From: Halorientalis sp.
Lineage (GTDB): Archaea > Halobacteriota > Halobacteria > Halobacteriales > Haloarculaceae
NCBI RefSeq assembly: GCF_028275115.1
Contig: NZ_JAQCNH010000055.1
Span: 1-64,000, forward strand
Direction: 5' to 3'
Length of the DNA stretch: 64,000 nt
The notes under the pieces are model-generated. The model saw only the letters and a list, made by a program, of their open reading frames with translations, had not been told where the DNA came from and did not search any database. Below are positions 54,791 to 63,595 of this stretch, in pieces (position 1 is the stretch's first letter; every line of letters begins with the position of its first letter). The translations under genes and the position numbers were made by a program.

Positions 54791-56579
54791 AGTTAGGGTT
54801 GAACACGCTGTTTGGGGCCAGGCCGCGGTACGAGGGGACCGGGTGCCACTCTCGGTCTGCGTAGCGGTCGCGGTGGCGGTCGACGTACGTCCCGCCGGCA
54901 TCGACGACGAGGGCGGGCGTCGGTCCCGGCGAGAGGGCGTAGAACAGTTCACCTCGCTCGTCGCGTCCGTCGCCGTTCGAGTCGCCGTAGGCCCGATACG
55001 GGAGATAGGAGTCGAAGCCAGCGGCCGCGACGGTCGTGAGGTAGGCGCTCCGGTGTTTCGGGAAGTCGTACCGGGAGTAGGCCCACGTTACCGCCAGTCC
55101 GTCGTCGGTGAGATGCTGGCGAACCTGGCGGTAGAACTCCGTCGAGTAGAGGTGCAGGAGGTCGTCGCTGCGCGCCCCGGGCAGGTCCAACAGGACCAGA
55201 TCGTACTGGCGGTCGGTCCCACGGAGGTAGGCGTACGCGTCCTCGTGGTGAACGGTGAGGTTCTCGTAGCGGTAGGCGCCATCGTGGTACTGCTGGAAAA
55301 ACGGGTGATGCTTGGCGTAGCGCTGGAACTCCCGGTCGGGGTCGACCATGTCGACGGTCGCGCCGTGGTCGCGCAGGTAGTTGGCGGCGATCCAGTCGCC
55401 GCCGCCGAGCAGGAGGACGCGGTCGTCGCTGAGGTTTCGGTCGGCCAGGGGCTCGAACGCGGCCGGCACGTCCACGAGGCCGTGGTGGTAGGAGTCGACC
55501 CAGCTCTCACAGAACTGGATCGCCGTGTCCAGCCGGAGACAGGTCTCGGTCCCGCTGGGGAACCGATTCGTCAGTCCGGTACCGGTCCACTCGCGGTCGT
55601 AGAGGACGATATCCTGGTATCGGGTCGTCTCGTGGTCGATGATCGAAACCGCCATGTTCCGGTCGGGGTACTCGTCTTCGATTCCCTCCTCGAGGTACAG
55701 TGTCCTGAGTTCCGACTCGACGCGGTCGTTGGCCGCAAGCGCACCCGTGTAAGCGGTCGACGCGACGACACAGACGACCAGTAGCGCCCGGACGCCGGTT
55801 CCGAACGAGGCCCTGGCCAGCGGGTCGTCGGCCGGCCGGTCCCGGTACAGGAGGTAGACGGCGAGGGCGGCCGCCGCGTTCAGCAGACCGAGAACGAACA
55901 CGGCTGCGATCAGCCCGAACGACGGGTACAACACCAGCGCGTAGGTGACCGTTCCGACGAGACTCCCGAGATAGTCCATCCCCAGAATCGCGGAGAAGCT
56001 CCCCGTCTCGTCGGGTTCGCCGCCAGAGTCGGGCGGACCCGCCGCCGCGTCGTCCGGACCGGGGACCCGGAACAGCAGACCGAGCAGTCCGTTGGCGAGT
56101 CGCCGGGAGCCACGGCCGAGTGAACCGACGACCGCGAGCGTCCCGAAGTCAACGTCGGTTTCCGCGTCGGCGAGGTCAGTGAGGAAGGGAATCTCCAGTC
56201 CGGAAAGTACGCCAACGACGACGATAGGGAGATGCGAGAGCCACAGCGACACGGTCTCGGCGACGAGTTCCACCGTCTGGGAGCCCGTGACGGGAACGGA
56301 GTTGACGGCCACGATGAACACCAGTCCGAGGGGACCGGTCAGCGCGAGGTACACTTCGAGCCGGAAGAAGTTCGCCGGGTCGTCGTCGACGTAGCGGTAG
56401 GCGAAGGCCCCGATACCGAGCGAGAACAGAAAGAGGCCGATGGTGATCGAGTATCGGGCGACTGTCCCGCCGAAGATTACCGTCAGCAGTTCCGAGTAGA
56501 CGAGTTCGTAGACGATGCTACAGAAGGCGACGACAAACGTGAGACCGAAAACCGTGCTGCGTCTGGAGGGCGTCGTCAC
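54762..56579 (-). CDS. Membrane-bound spermidine-synthase-like protein
   Basis: 605 residues. The N-terminal 270 residues hold about seven to eight transmembrane helices. The C-terminal half is an aminopropyltransferase/methyltransferase Rossmann fold: the conserved VLLLGGGDWIAANYL (GGGD), a DMVDPDREF acidic strand end, EDAYAYL and VLLDLPGARSDD, then STEFYRQVRQHL. Family members make or modify polyamines, but membrane-fused versions are uncharacterised; some residues of true SpeE (the GGGDG loop) differ here (GGGDW). It sits 6 bases after a lipoprotein gene and overlaps a DUF2617 gene. Confidence 0.88.
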   Translation of the reverse strand: MTTPSRRSTVFGLTFVVAFCSIVYELVYSELLTVIFGGTVARYSITIGLFLFSLGIGAFAYRYVDDDPANFFRLEVYLALTGPLGLVFIVAVNSVPVTGSQTVELVAETVSLWLSHLPIVVVGVLSGLEIPFLTDLADAETDVDFGTLAVVGSLGRGSRRLANGLLGLLFRVPGPDDAAAGPPDSGGEPDETGSFSAILGMDYLGSLVGTVTYALVLYPSFGLIAAVFVLGLLNAAAALAVYLLYRDRPADDPLARASFGTGVRALLVVCVVASTAYTGALAANDRVESELRTLYLEEGIEDEYPDRNMAVSIIDHETTRYQDIVLYDREWTGTGLTNRFPSGTETCLRLDTAIQFCESWVDSYHHGLVDVPAAFEPLADRNLSDDRVLLLGGGDWIAANYLRDHGATVDMVDPDREFQRYAKHHPFFQQYHDGAYRYENLTVHHEDAYAYLRGTDRQYDLVLLDLPGARSDDLLHLYSTEFYRQVRQHLTDDGLAVTWAYSRYDFPKHRSAYLTTVAAAGFDSYLPYRAYGDSNGDGRDERGELFYALSPGPTPALVVDAGGTYVDRHRDRYADREWHPVPSYRGLAPNSVFNPNYDTIVDYGP

Positions 56580-56585
56580 GACGGG

Positions 56586-57293
56586 TCAGTTCGACGTGGT
56601 TAACCGGGGCTCGACTTTCCACTTTTGTCCGGTCGTGTACTCGCCACCGTTCTCGATGACCTCGAAGTCGACGGCCGACCAGCCCAGGTTGCGGTTGCCG
56701 TTCTGTGCCTGGAGGCGGGCACCGACGCGGTACCACCCCGGACTGACGTCCTGTTCCCACCTGGCCTGGTCACCGGGGTTTTCCATCCGGGCGTTCCAGT
56801 TGCCCGGTGGCCCAGCACCCGGCAGGTCGTCCTCGTCGTCGGACGGGCGACCGACGCGAGCGAACCCGACGGCGGGGACGGCCGCCTGGTACATCTCGAG
56901 CTGACTCTGGTGGTTGTCGCGCCAGTCGTCGTCGTCGTCCTCGCCGTGCCAGATGGCACGACCGTGGGCGCCAGTGGGAGCAGCCGCAAAGGAACTCCCA
57001 CTGCCGCGACCGACGGCTCCGCGACCTTTGGCTGCGCGGGCGACTCCGATTGGGGCGAGCGACCCGACGGCGGCCGCGTCGACTGCGTTGCCGTTCGAGG
57101 TCGCGGCGGCTTCGACCTCGGGTTGCTCTTCGAGCGGCACGGTAATGGCGTTCGCCGACACCTCGACCGGTTCGAACACGTCGGACTTCCGCGGCGGCGG
57201 CAGTTCGTCCGACCCGAACAGGCCGAAACAACCGGTCAGGCTCGTCGTGCCGAGGAGGGTTCCGGTCGTAGCGAGTAACTTGCGGCGGTCCAT
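56586..57293 (-). CDS. Secreted lipoprotein of the spermidine-synthase-like cluster
   Basis: 235 residues. It begins MDRRKLLATTGTLLGTTSLTGCFG: a short signal, possibly twin-arginine type (DRRKLL), with lipobox SLTGC. The mature part has an Ala/Gly/Arg-rich segment (AAKGRGAVGRGSGSSF), an acidic DDDDDW patch and a beta-rich C-terminus. Only six bases separate it from the membrane spermidine-synthase-like gene, so it is very likely in the same operon. Function unknown. Confidence 0.8.
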   Translation of the reverse strand: MDRRKLLATTGTLLGTTSLTGCFGLFGSDELPPPRKSDVFEPVEVSANAITVPLEEQPEVEAAATSNGNAVDAAAVGSLAPIGVARAAKGRGAVGRGSGSSFAAAPTGAHGRAIWHGEDDDDDWRDNHQSQLEMYQAAVPAVGFARVGRPSDDEDDLPGAGPPGNWNARMENPGDQARWEQDVSPGWYRVGARLQAQNGNRNLGWSAVDFEVIENGGEYTTGQKWKVEPRLTTSN

Positions 57294-57485
57294 CTCTGTT
57301 TGTCATCACGGCAACCGATACTTTAATGCTACTGTTCGAACGGACGCCGAAGCGACCGCTTTGCCGGCGTACGGCTCTCTGGCGTGCGGCGAGGGTGTCC
57401 GTGGGTGGCGACACCGAGCCGCTCGGGCGACGAGGCCGACCTCGTACGGACGACCCGAAACTGTTAGTCGATGCCGACCGCGGTA

Positions 57486-59021
57486 ATGCACGTGACAGCC
57501 GCCGCAGATCGAGTCTTTACCAACGGGACCGTTCGCACGTTGACGGGCGCGCCAGCCGGCGCCGTCGCAGTCCGGGGCGGTGGCGTCGTTCGCGTCGGCC
57601 AGGCGTCAGAAATCGAGTTTCTCGTCGGCATCGAAACCGACGTGGTCGACCTCGACGGGCGCGTCCTCCTGCCCGGGTTCGTCGACGCCCACACGCACCT
57701 GCCGCTGGTCGGACGGTACGCGCGCCACGCCGACCTGCGGGACGCTGCCGACCCGGAGTGCTGCATCGCCCGACTGGCCGACGCGGCCGGCGCGCACGAG
57801 GAGTGGATCCTCGGCTTCGGCTACGACGAGAGCACCTGGGACGGTCAGTACCTCTCCCGCGACGAACTGGACGCGGTCAGCGACGAGCGGCCGGTCGCGG
57901 CGTTCCGGGAGGACCTGCACGTCGCCTCGCTCAACGGCGTCGCGCTGGACCGACTCACCCTCCCGGCCGGGGACGTGCGGACCGACGACGGCGGCTCGAC
58001 TGGCGTCGTCGTCGAGGACGCGGTAACGGCAGTGTCCGACGCCGTCGAACCGGACCGTGCGGGGACTCGCGACCGCCTCCTGGCCGGGCAGGAGTGCGCG
58101 CTGGAACGCGGTGTCACCGGCGTCCACGATATGGTCGCGCGACCCGCTGTCGCCCGCGCGTACCGCGACCTCGACCGCGCTGGCGACCTGGACCTGCGCG
58201 TGAGGCTGAACTACCAGCACGACCTGCTCGACGGCGTCGAGACCGCGGGACTCGCGACGAATCACGGGGGTGAGCGCGTTCGCATGGGGGCGATCAAGGC
58301 CTTCGCCGACGGGAGTTTCGGCGGCCGGACGGCCAGGCTCGACGACCCCTACGCCGACGCCGAAGGGAGTGACGCGAACGGGGACGCCACCGGTCAGTGG
58401 GACACCGCGCCCGACGACCTCCGCGCGTTCGCCGAGCGCGTCGACGGCGAGTTCCAGGCGGCCGTCCACGCCATCGGGGACGCGGCCATTTCGGCCGTCC
58501 TCGACGCGTTCGAGGACCGCGACGCGACGGCCCGGCACCGGGTCGAACACGCGGAACTCCTCACCGACGACGCAATCGAGCGGCTGGCCGACTCGGGGCT
58601 CGTGGTGTCGGCCCAGCCGAACTTCCTGAAGTGGGCTCGTGCGGGCGGGTTGTACGAGTCCCGTCTCGGGCCCGAGCGGGCGCGGACGTGCGACCGGTTT
58701 CGAGACCTGCTGGACGCTGGCGTAGACCTCGCGTTCGGGAGCGACTGTATGCCCCTCGGTCCACTGTTCGGAATACAGCAGGCCGTCACCGCCCCCACAG
58801 AGGGGCAGCGGCTCTCGGTGACCGAAGCCGTCCGAGCGTACACCCGCGGTGGGGCACGCGCGGGTTTCGACGAGGGCCGACTGGGAACGGTCGAAGCAGG
58901 CAAGCGGGCCGACTTCACCGTGCTGGACACCTCACCGTGGGACGTGACCGACGAGGCCATCGCCGACATCGACGTGGCGATGACAGTGGTCGACGGTGAC
59001 GTGGTCTACGACGAACGCTGA
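57486..59021 (+). CDS. Amidohydrolase (YtcJ-like)
   Basis: About 511 residues. TIM-barrel metal-dependent hydrolase: metal pair in GFVDAHTHLPL, Lys in MGAIKAFADGSFGG (ligand, perhaps carboxylated or polar), His in AVHAIGDAAI and HRVEHAELL, and the final Asp in AFGSDCMPLGPL. The closing GKRADFTVLDTSPW is typical of amidohydrolase_3 members acting on amides or formamides. ATG 57471 is an alternative start. It is 142 bases upstream of nadA and could share function only by proximity. Confidence 0.88.
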   Translation: MHVTAAADRVFTNGTVRTLTGAPAGAVAVRGGGVVRVGQASEIEFLVGIETDVVDLDGRVLLPGFVDAHTHLPLVGRYARHADLRDAADPECCIARLADAAGAHEEWILGFGYDESTWDGQYLSRDELDAVSDERPVAAFREDLHVASLNGVALDRLTLPAGDVRTDDGGSTGVVVEDAVTAVSDAVEPDRAGTRDRLLAGQECALERGVTGVHDMVARPAVARAYRDLDRAGDLDLRVRLNYQHDLLDGVETAGLATNHGGERVRMGAIKAFADGSFGGRTARLDDPYADAEGSDANGDATGQWDTAPDDLRAFAERVDGEFQAAVHAIGDAAISAVLDAFEDRDATARHRVEHAELLTDDAIERLADSGLVVSAQPNFLKWARAGGLYESRLGPERARTCDRFRDLLDAGVDLAFGSDCMPLGPLFGIQQAVTAPTEGQRLSVTEAVRAYTRGGARAGFDEGRLGTVEAGKRADFTVLDTSPWDVTDEAIADIDVAMTVVDGDVVYDER

Positions 59022-59079
59022 GTCGCGAAACACACCACTCGCGCCAGGGACGCCGGCAAAATCTGCATGAAATACCACC

Positions 59080-59122
59080 GGTACCCCATATTGAAGGCAA
59101 AATCTTTTCAATACCGGATACC
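59080..59122. promoter_or_regulatory. 43-bp palindrome upstream of nadA
   Basis: Exactly symmetric arms GGTA-N5-TATTGAA-N11-TTCAATA-N5-TACC centred at 59101. The right inner arm overlaps a CTTTTCAATA TATA-like element. nadA starts 41 bases beyond. A site of this size and position is what a dimeric repressor would use to shut off the nad operon. Confidence 0.6.
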
Positions 59123-59162
59123 GTAGGATGTGCAACACCAATCGGTGGTTTACGTGCCTGAA

Positions 59163-60284
59163 ATGGAAACAGCGCAGTTCGAGACGGACCTGAGTTTATT
59201 TAAGTACGACAACCTGGAACAGCTCCCGCCGGCGTACCGGGACCTCGACGAGGACGAGCGCACGGAGCGCATCGAGGCTGCCCTGTCGGAACTGGGTGAC
59301 GACGTCGTCATCCTGGGACACAACTACCAGCGCCGCGAGATTGTCAAGCACGCCGACTTCGTCGGCGACTCCTACCAGTTGAGCAAAGAGGCCGCCAACG
59401 CCGATGCCGATTACGTGATCTTCGGCGGCGTGACGTTCATGGCCGAGTCCGCGGACATCATCACTGACGACGACCAGTCGGTAATCCTCCCGAGCATGGA
59501 GGCGTCCTGTCCGATGGCCGGGATGGCCGAGGCGCTGCAGGTCGACGCCGCCTGGGCGGAGATTACCGCCGAGACCGACGACGACATCATCCCCATCACG
59601 TACATGAACAGCTACGCCGACCTGAAGGCCTTCTGTGCCGAGCAGGGCGGGCTGGTCTGTACCTCCTCGAACGCCCACAAGGCCTTCGAGTACGCCTTCG
59701 AGAAGGGTGATAAGGTTCTGTTCCTCCCCGACAAACACCTCGGAGAGAACACGGCACACAGGCTCGGCATGGAAGACGAAATCGTCGAGTGGGACCCGTG
59801 GGACCCAGAGGGCAAGGAGGCCAGCGCGGCCGCCGAGAACGACATCATCCTCTGGGACGGCTACTGCCAGGTCCACGAGCGGTTCCGCGCGAGCCACATC
59901 GAGGACCTCCGTGAGGAGCGTCCGGACGCGAACGTCGTCGTTCACCCCGAGTGTCGCCGCGAGGTCGTCGAGGCCGCTGACGTGGTCGGCTCCACCTCCA
60001 CGATCTGTGAGACCGTCGAGGACGCCGAGCCCGGCGACACCTGGGCTATCGGGACGGAAATCCACCTCGCCAAACACCTCGACCGCTGGCATCCGGAGGT
60101 GGAGGTCCTGCCCCTCTGTGGCGACGCCTGTATGGACTGCAACGCCATGCGTCAGATCGACCCGAACTACCTGACGTGGGTGCTGGAGGAACTGCTCGAA
60201 GGTCGCGAGCGCAACGTCATCGAAGTGGCGCCCGAGGAGAAGGAACTCGCACAGGTCGCACTCGACCGGATGCTGGAGATCTAA
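59163..60284 (+). CDS. nadA: Quinolinate synthase
   Basis: 373 residues from ATG 59163. It condenses iminoaspartate with dihydroxyacetone phosphate to quinolinate, using a [4Fe-4S] cluster. Cluster Cys candidates are in MEASCPMAG, HPECRREV and GDACMDCNAM. ILGHNYQRREI, GDSYQLSKEA and the later STSTICE also match. First gene of nadA-nadB-nadC; the gap to nadB is 14 bases. Confidence 0.96.
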   Translation: METAQFETDLSLFKYDNLEQLPPAYRDLDEDERTERIEAALSELGDDVVILGHNYQRREIVKHADFVGDSYQLSKEAANADADYVIFGGVTFMAESADIITDDDQSVILPSMEASCPMAGMAEALQVDAAWAEITAETDDDIIPITYMNSYADLKAFCAEQGGLVCTSSNAHKAFEYAFEKGDKVLFLPDKHLGENTAHRLGMEDEIVEWDPWDPEGKEASAAAENDIILWDGYCQVHERFRASHIEDLREERPDANVVVHPECRREVVEAADVVGSTSTICETVEDAEPGDTWAIGTEIHLAKHLDRWHPEVEVLPLCGDACMDCNAMRQIDPNYLTWVLEELLEGRERNVIEVAPEEKELAQVALDRMLEI

Positions 60285-60298
60285 TCTGGAACATCGAC

Positions 60299-61843
60299 AT
60301 GACAGACCACAACGAAACCGACGTACTCGTGATCGGTTCCGGCATCGCCGGCCTGGCCAGCGCCCTCGCCGCGGCCCGCGAGGGGGCAGACGTGACGGTC
60401 GCGACGAAGGCCACCCGCCCTGAGGGAGCCTCCTCGTGGTGGGCACAGGGCGGCATCGCCATCGCTCGTGACGACCCCGAGCAGTTCGAAGCCGACATCC
60501 TGGAGGCCTCCAGCGACACGGCCGACCCCGACGCCGTGAGCGCGCTGGTTGAGGACGCCAACGAGGCTGTCGAGGACGTGTTGCTGTCGACGCTCGACGT
60601 GTCGTTCGACACCGACGGCGAGGCGGCCCCCGAGTCGTCCGACGGTGACTTCGACTTCGGCCGCGAGGCCGCCCACTCCGAGGATCGTATCCTCCACGTC
60701 GACGCCTCGACGGGCAGGCATATTCACATCCCCTTCCTGAACTACCTCGAAGACCACGACGACGTGACGGTTCGGGACGACACCGCCGCGCTCGAACTGA
60801 TCCGCCACGAAGGGCGGGTCCACGGCGCGGTACTGGAGTCGGGTGGTGATTTCGAACCCACGTACGCGGGCGCGGTAGTGTTGGCGACAGGCGGCATCGG
60901 CGACCTCTACCCGCACTCGACCAATCCCGCCGGTTCGACGGGCGACGGCGTCGCCATGGCTGCGCTCGCGGGTGCGGACGTGACCGACATGGAGTACGTC
61001 CAGTTCCACCCTACGGTGTGTGTGGACGACGGCAGTCCGTTCCTCGTCAGCGAGGCCGTCCGCGGTGAGGGCGCAGTCCTCCGAAACGGGGACGGCGAAC
61101 GGTTCATGTTCGACTACCACGAGGACGCCGAACTCGCGCCCCGCGACGTAGTCGCACGCGCAGTGAAGACGGAACGCGACGCCACCGGAGAGGTTCTGCT
61201 GGACGTGTCGCCACTGGACTTCGCCGGCGAGTTCCCCGGCCTCGTCGAGAAGTGCGAGGACCACGACGTCGACTGGGCGGACGGCATCCCGGTCGCGCCG
61301 GCCGAGCACTTCCTCTGTGGCGGGGTCAGCGTGGACGAACACGGCCGAACCAGTCTCGACCGGCTTTACGCCGTCGGGGAGTGTGCCCGCACGGGTGTCC
61401 ACGGCGCGAACCGGCTCGCCTCCACCTCGCTGCTGGAGGGGCTCGTCTGGGGCCTGCGCGCCGGCGAGGACGCCGCCGGGAAGGAAATAGACGTGATCGA
61501 AGCACCGGAGTTGCTGGAGCGGGACCCGGAACTCCCCGAACGGTTCGCCGAGGAGAAGTTCCACCGACTCCGGCGCGTAATGGACGAGTACGTCGGGTTG
61601 GAACGCGACGCCGACGACTTGGGACGCGCGATGTCGGTTCTCCGCCGATTGAAGGGTGAGGTCGACGCGTACACCCGCACCCGAACTTCGCGGTCGCTGT
61701 ACGAACTCCGGGCGGCCAGCATCACTGCGCTGTTGATCGCCCGCCAGGCCGCCGAGAACGAGGAGTCTGTCGGCTGTCACCACCTGGTCGAGACGAGTCC
61801 CGACGGCGGCGACAGGACGCCGGAGCCACGAGCGGACGACTGA
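60299..61843 (+). CDS. nadB: L-aspartate oxidase
   Basis: 514 residues. FAD flavoprotein producing iminoaspartate for NadA. Dinucleotide-binding VLVIGSGIAGLASALAA, then SSWWAQGGIAIA, HPTVCV and the succinate-dehydrogenase-like RGEGA and YAVGECARTGVHGANRLAS motifs. Its stop overlaps the nadC ATG by one base (TGATG). Confidence 0.95.
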   Translation: MTDHNETDVLVIGSGIAGLASALAAAREGADVTVATKATRPEGASSWWAQGGIAIARDDPEQFEADILEASSDTADPDAVSALVEDANEAVEDVLLSTLDVSFDTDGEAAPESSDGDFDFGREAAHSEDRILHVDASTGRHIHIPFLNYLEDHDDVTVRDDTAALELIRHEGRVHGAVLESGGDFEPTYAGAVVLATGGIGDLYPHSTNPAGSTGDGVAMAALAGADVTDMEYVQFHPTVCVDDGSPFLVSEAVRGEGAVLRNGDGERFMFDYHEDAELAPRDVVARAVKTERDATGEVLLDVSPLDFAGEFPGLVEKCEDHDVDWADGIPVAPAEHFLCGGVSVDEHGRTSLDRLYAVGECARTGVHGANRLASTSLLEGLVWGLRAGEDAAGKEIDVIEAPELLERDPELPERFAEEKFHRLRRVMDEYVGLERDADDLGRAMSVLRRLKGEVDAYTRTRTSRSLYELRAASITALLIARQAAENEESVGCHHLVETSPDGGDRTPEPRADD

Positions 61844-62658
61844 TGATTCCCGACTCGAAGGTCGAAAACTGGCTCCGGGAGGACCTGGGTCACCACGACG
61901 TGACCAACGACGTTCCCGGCGAGACCACGGGCCGTCTCGTCGCCAAAGAGCCGGGCGTCGTCGCCGGCCTGGACGCCGCCTGTGCCGTCTTCGACTATCT
62001 GGGCGTGCGGGCCGAGCGGACCGCCGAGGCCAGTGACCGCGTCGAAGCCGGCGGGACGGTGTTGCGCGTGGCGGGTCCCGCACGTGAGATGTTGCGCGGC
62101 GAACGTGTCGCCGTCAATCTCGCGGGTCACGCTTCCGGGGTCGCGACGAAGACCCGTCGGGCGGTGACCGCTGCCCGTGAGGTCAGTGACGGGGTCGCCG
62201 TCGCAGCAACCCGGAAGACGACACCCGGGCTGCGCGGAATCGAGAAGCGCGCAGTCGTCGCCGGCGGCGGCGACACTCACCGGCTGGACCTCTCCCACAT
62301 GGTGATGGTCAAGGACAACCACATCGCCGAGATGGGACTGACGGGAGCCGTCGAACAGTTCCGCGAGCGGGCGTCCTTCGCCACGAAGGTAGAAGTCGAG
62401 GTCGAACGACCGGACGAAGCCCCGGTAGCCGCCGAAGCCGGCGCGGACGTCGTTCTGCTCGACAACATGCCCCCCGAGGAGACCGCGACTGCGGTAGCGA
62501 ACCTCCGCGAACACGACGACGAGACGCTAGCGGAGGCCTCGGGCGAGATCGGTGTCGAGGACGTGCCTGACTACGCGGCGACGGGCGTGGACGTCATCTC
62601 GATGGGGAGTCTGACACACTCGGCGGACACGCTAGATTACTCGTTCCGGACGGGATGA
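61843..62658 (+). CDS. nadC: Nicotinate-nucleotide pyrophosphorylase (carboxylating)
   Basis: 271 residues. It makes nicotinate mononucleotide from quinolinate and PRPP. Seen are EDLGHHDVTNDV at the start, AGHASGVATKTRR, RKTTPGLRGIEKRAV, HRLDLSHMVMVKDNHI and the final VISMGSLTHS. The 3' end overlaps the opposite-strand HTH-GNAT gene by 22 bases. Confidence 0.96.
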   Translation: MIPDSKVENWLREDLGHHDVTNDVPGETTGRLVAKEPGVVAGLDAACAVFDYLGVRAERTAEASDRVEAGGTVLRVAGPAREMLRGERVAVNLAGHASGVATKTRRAVTAAREVSDGVAVAATRKTTPGLRGIEKRAVVAGGGDTHRLDLSHMVMVKDNHIAEMGLTGAVEQFRERASFATKVEVEVERPDEAPVAAEAGADVVLLDNMPPEETATAVANLREHDDETLAEASGEIGVEDVPDYAATGVDVISMGSLTHSADTLDYSFRTG

Positions 62659-63395
62659 GGGCCGCCGAGGTCGGCCGCGAGCATAATCTCGTCGACCGGT
62701 TCGCCGTCGATCTCGAAGTGGTCGTCCCGGACGGCCTCGATGCGCCAGCCGTTCTCCTGGAGAAAGGAGACGGCGAGGTCGTTGGTCTCGGGCAGGGAGT
62801 TGTACACGCGCCGAGAGCCGTTGGCACGGGCCCACTCCATGCCGCGCTGAAGCAGGTGGCTCCCGATGCTGTACCGGCGGTACTCGACGAGGACGCCGAC
62901 AGTAATCTCGGCGGTGTGAGCGAGTTTCGCCAGCCGTGGGACCTCGACCTGACACCAGCCGACGACTTCGTCCTCGACGGTCGCCACGAAAAACACGCGC
63001 GTTTCACCGACGTTGTGCCGGAGCAGGGCGTCCTCGTACTCGATCTGCTCGGCGACGCTCTCGGCGACGATGTGTTTCCTGCTGTCTGCGATTTCGCGGA
63101 CGACGCCGAGCAGTCCCGAGGTGTCCTCCTGCCGGGCCGGCCGAATAAGATAGTTCAGACCCGCCGTCTCGTGTTCCTCGCGCTCGCCCTCCGCAAGCTC
63201 GATCCGGAGTTTCCCGCCCTCCTCGCGGAGGTAGCCGTCCCGCTTCAGGATCGACACGTGGTGCCGGAAGGTTTCGGGGTCGATACCGACGTATTCGGCG
63301 GCCTCGCTCGTGTCGACGACCCCGTGACGTTCGATGTACCGATAGATCGACATCCGGTCGTCGTCGTCGAGATCGAGAGAACCGAAAGGACTCAT
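62637..63395 (-). CDS. Winged-helix/GNAT fusion protein beside the nad operon
   Basis: 252 residues from ATG 63395. Residues 1-75 are a winged helix (DRMSIYRYIERHGVVDTSEAAEYVGIDPETFRHHVSILKRDGYL). Residues 85-250 are a GNAT acetyltransferase with ITVGVLVEYRRYSIGSHLLQRGMEWA; the usual R-x2-G-x-G/A loop is RRYSIGS. It could acetylate a target or use acetyl-CoA as effector of DNA binding. Being tail-to-tail with nadC, it is a possible but unproven regulator of the palindrome before nadA. Confidence 0.85.
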   Translation of the reverse strand: MSPFGSLDLDDDDRMSIYRYIERHGVVDTSEAAEYVGIDPETFRHHVSILKRDGYLREEGGKLRIELAEGEREEHETAGLNYLIRPARQEDTSGLLGVVREIADSRKHIVAESVAEQIEYEDALLRHNVGETRVFFVATVEDEVVGWCQVEVPRLAKLAHTAEITVGVLVEYRRYSIGSHLLQRGMEWARANGSRRVYNSLPETNDLAVSFLQENGWRIEAVRDDHFEIDGEPVDEIMLAADLGGPHPVRNE

Positions 63396-63595
63396 ATTGA
63401 CCTTTCTAAGGGCTCCCGTCGTATACAACTTACTGTCGTCTGACAGGACCTGTGAGCAGACTGGAGCGTGACCGGTTGGGGTCGCGCGCTGGCCCCGATT
63501 GACTCCTCGTCGGCGTGTCCGGGACGCTTCGTCGGTAGGCAGTCCGACCGATCCGCTTCCGGTCGGTTAAGTGGCCCGGCCCGCTCTGTGCGGAC

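Noticed and set aside
59196-60446. 416-codon minus-strand frame opposite nadA
   Set aside because: Mirror of a conserved enzyme gene; composition is that of an antisense frame in GC-rich DNA.
60281-62083. 600-codon minus-strand frame opposite nadB
   Set aside because: Antisense of nadB/nadC with no recognisable domain.
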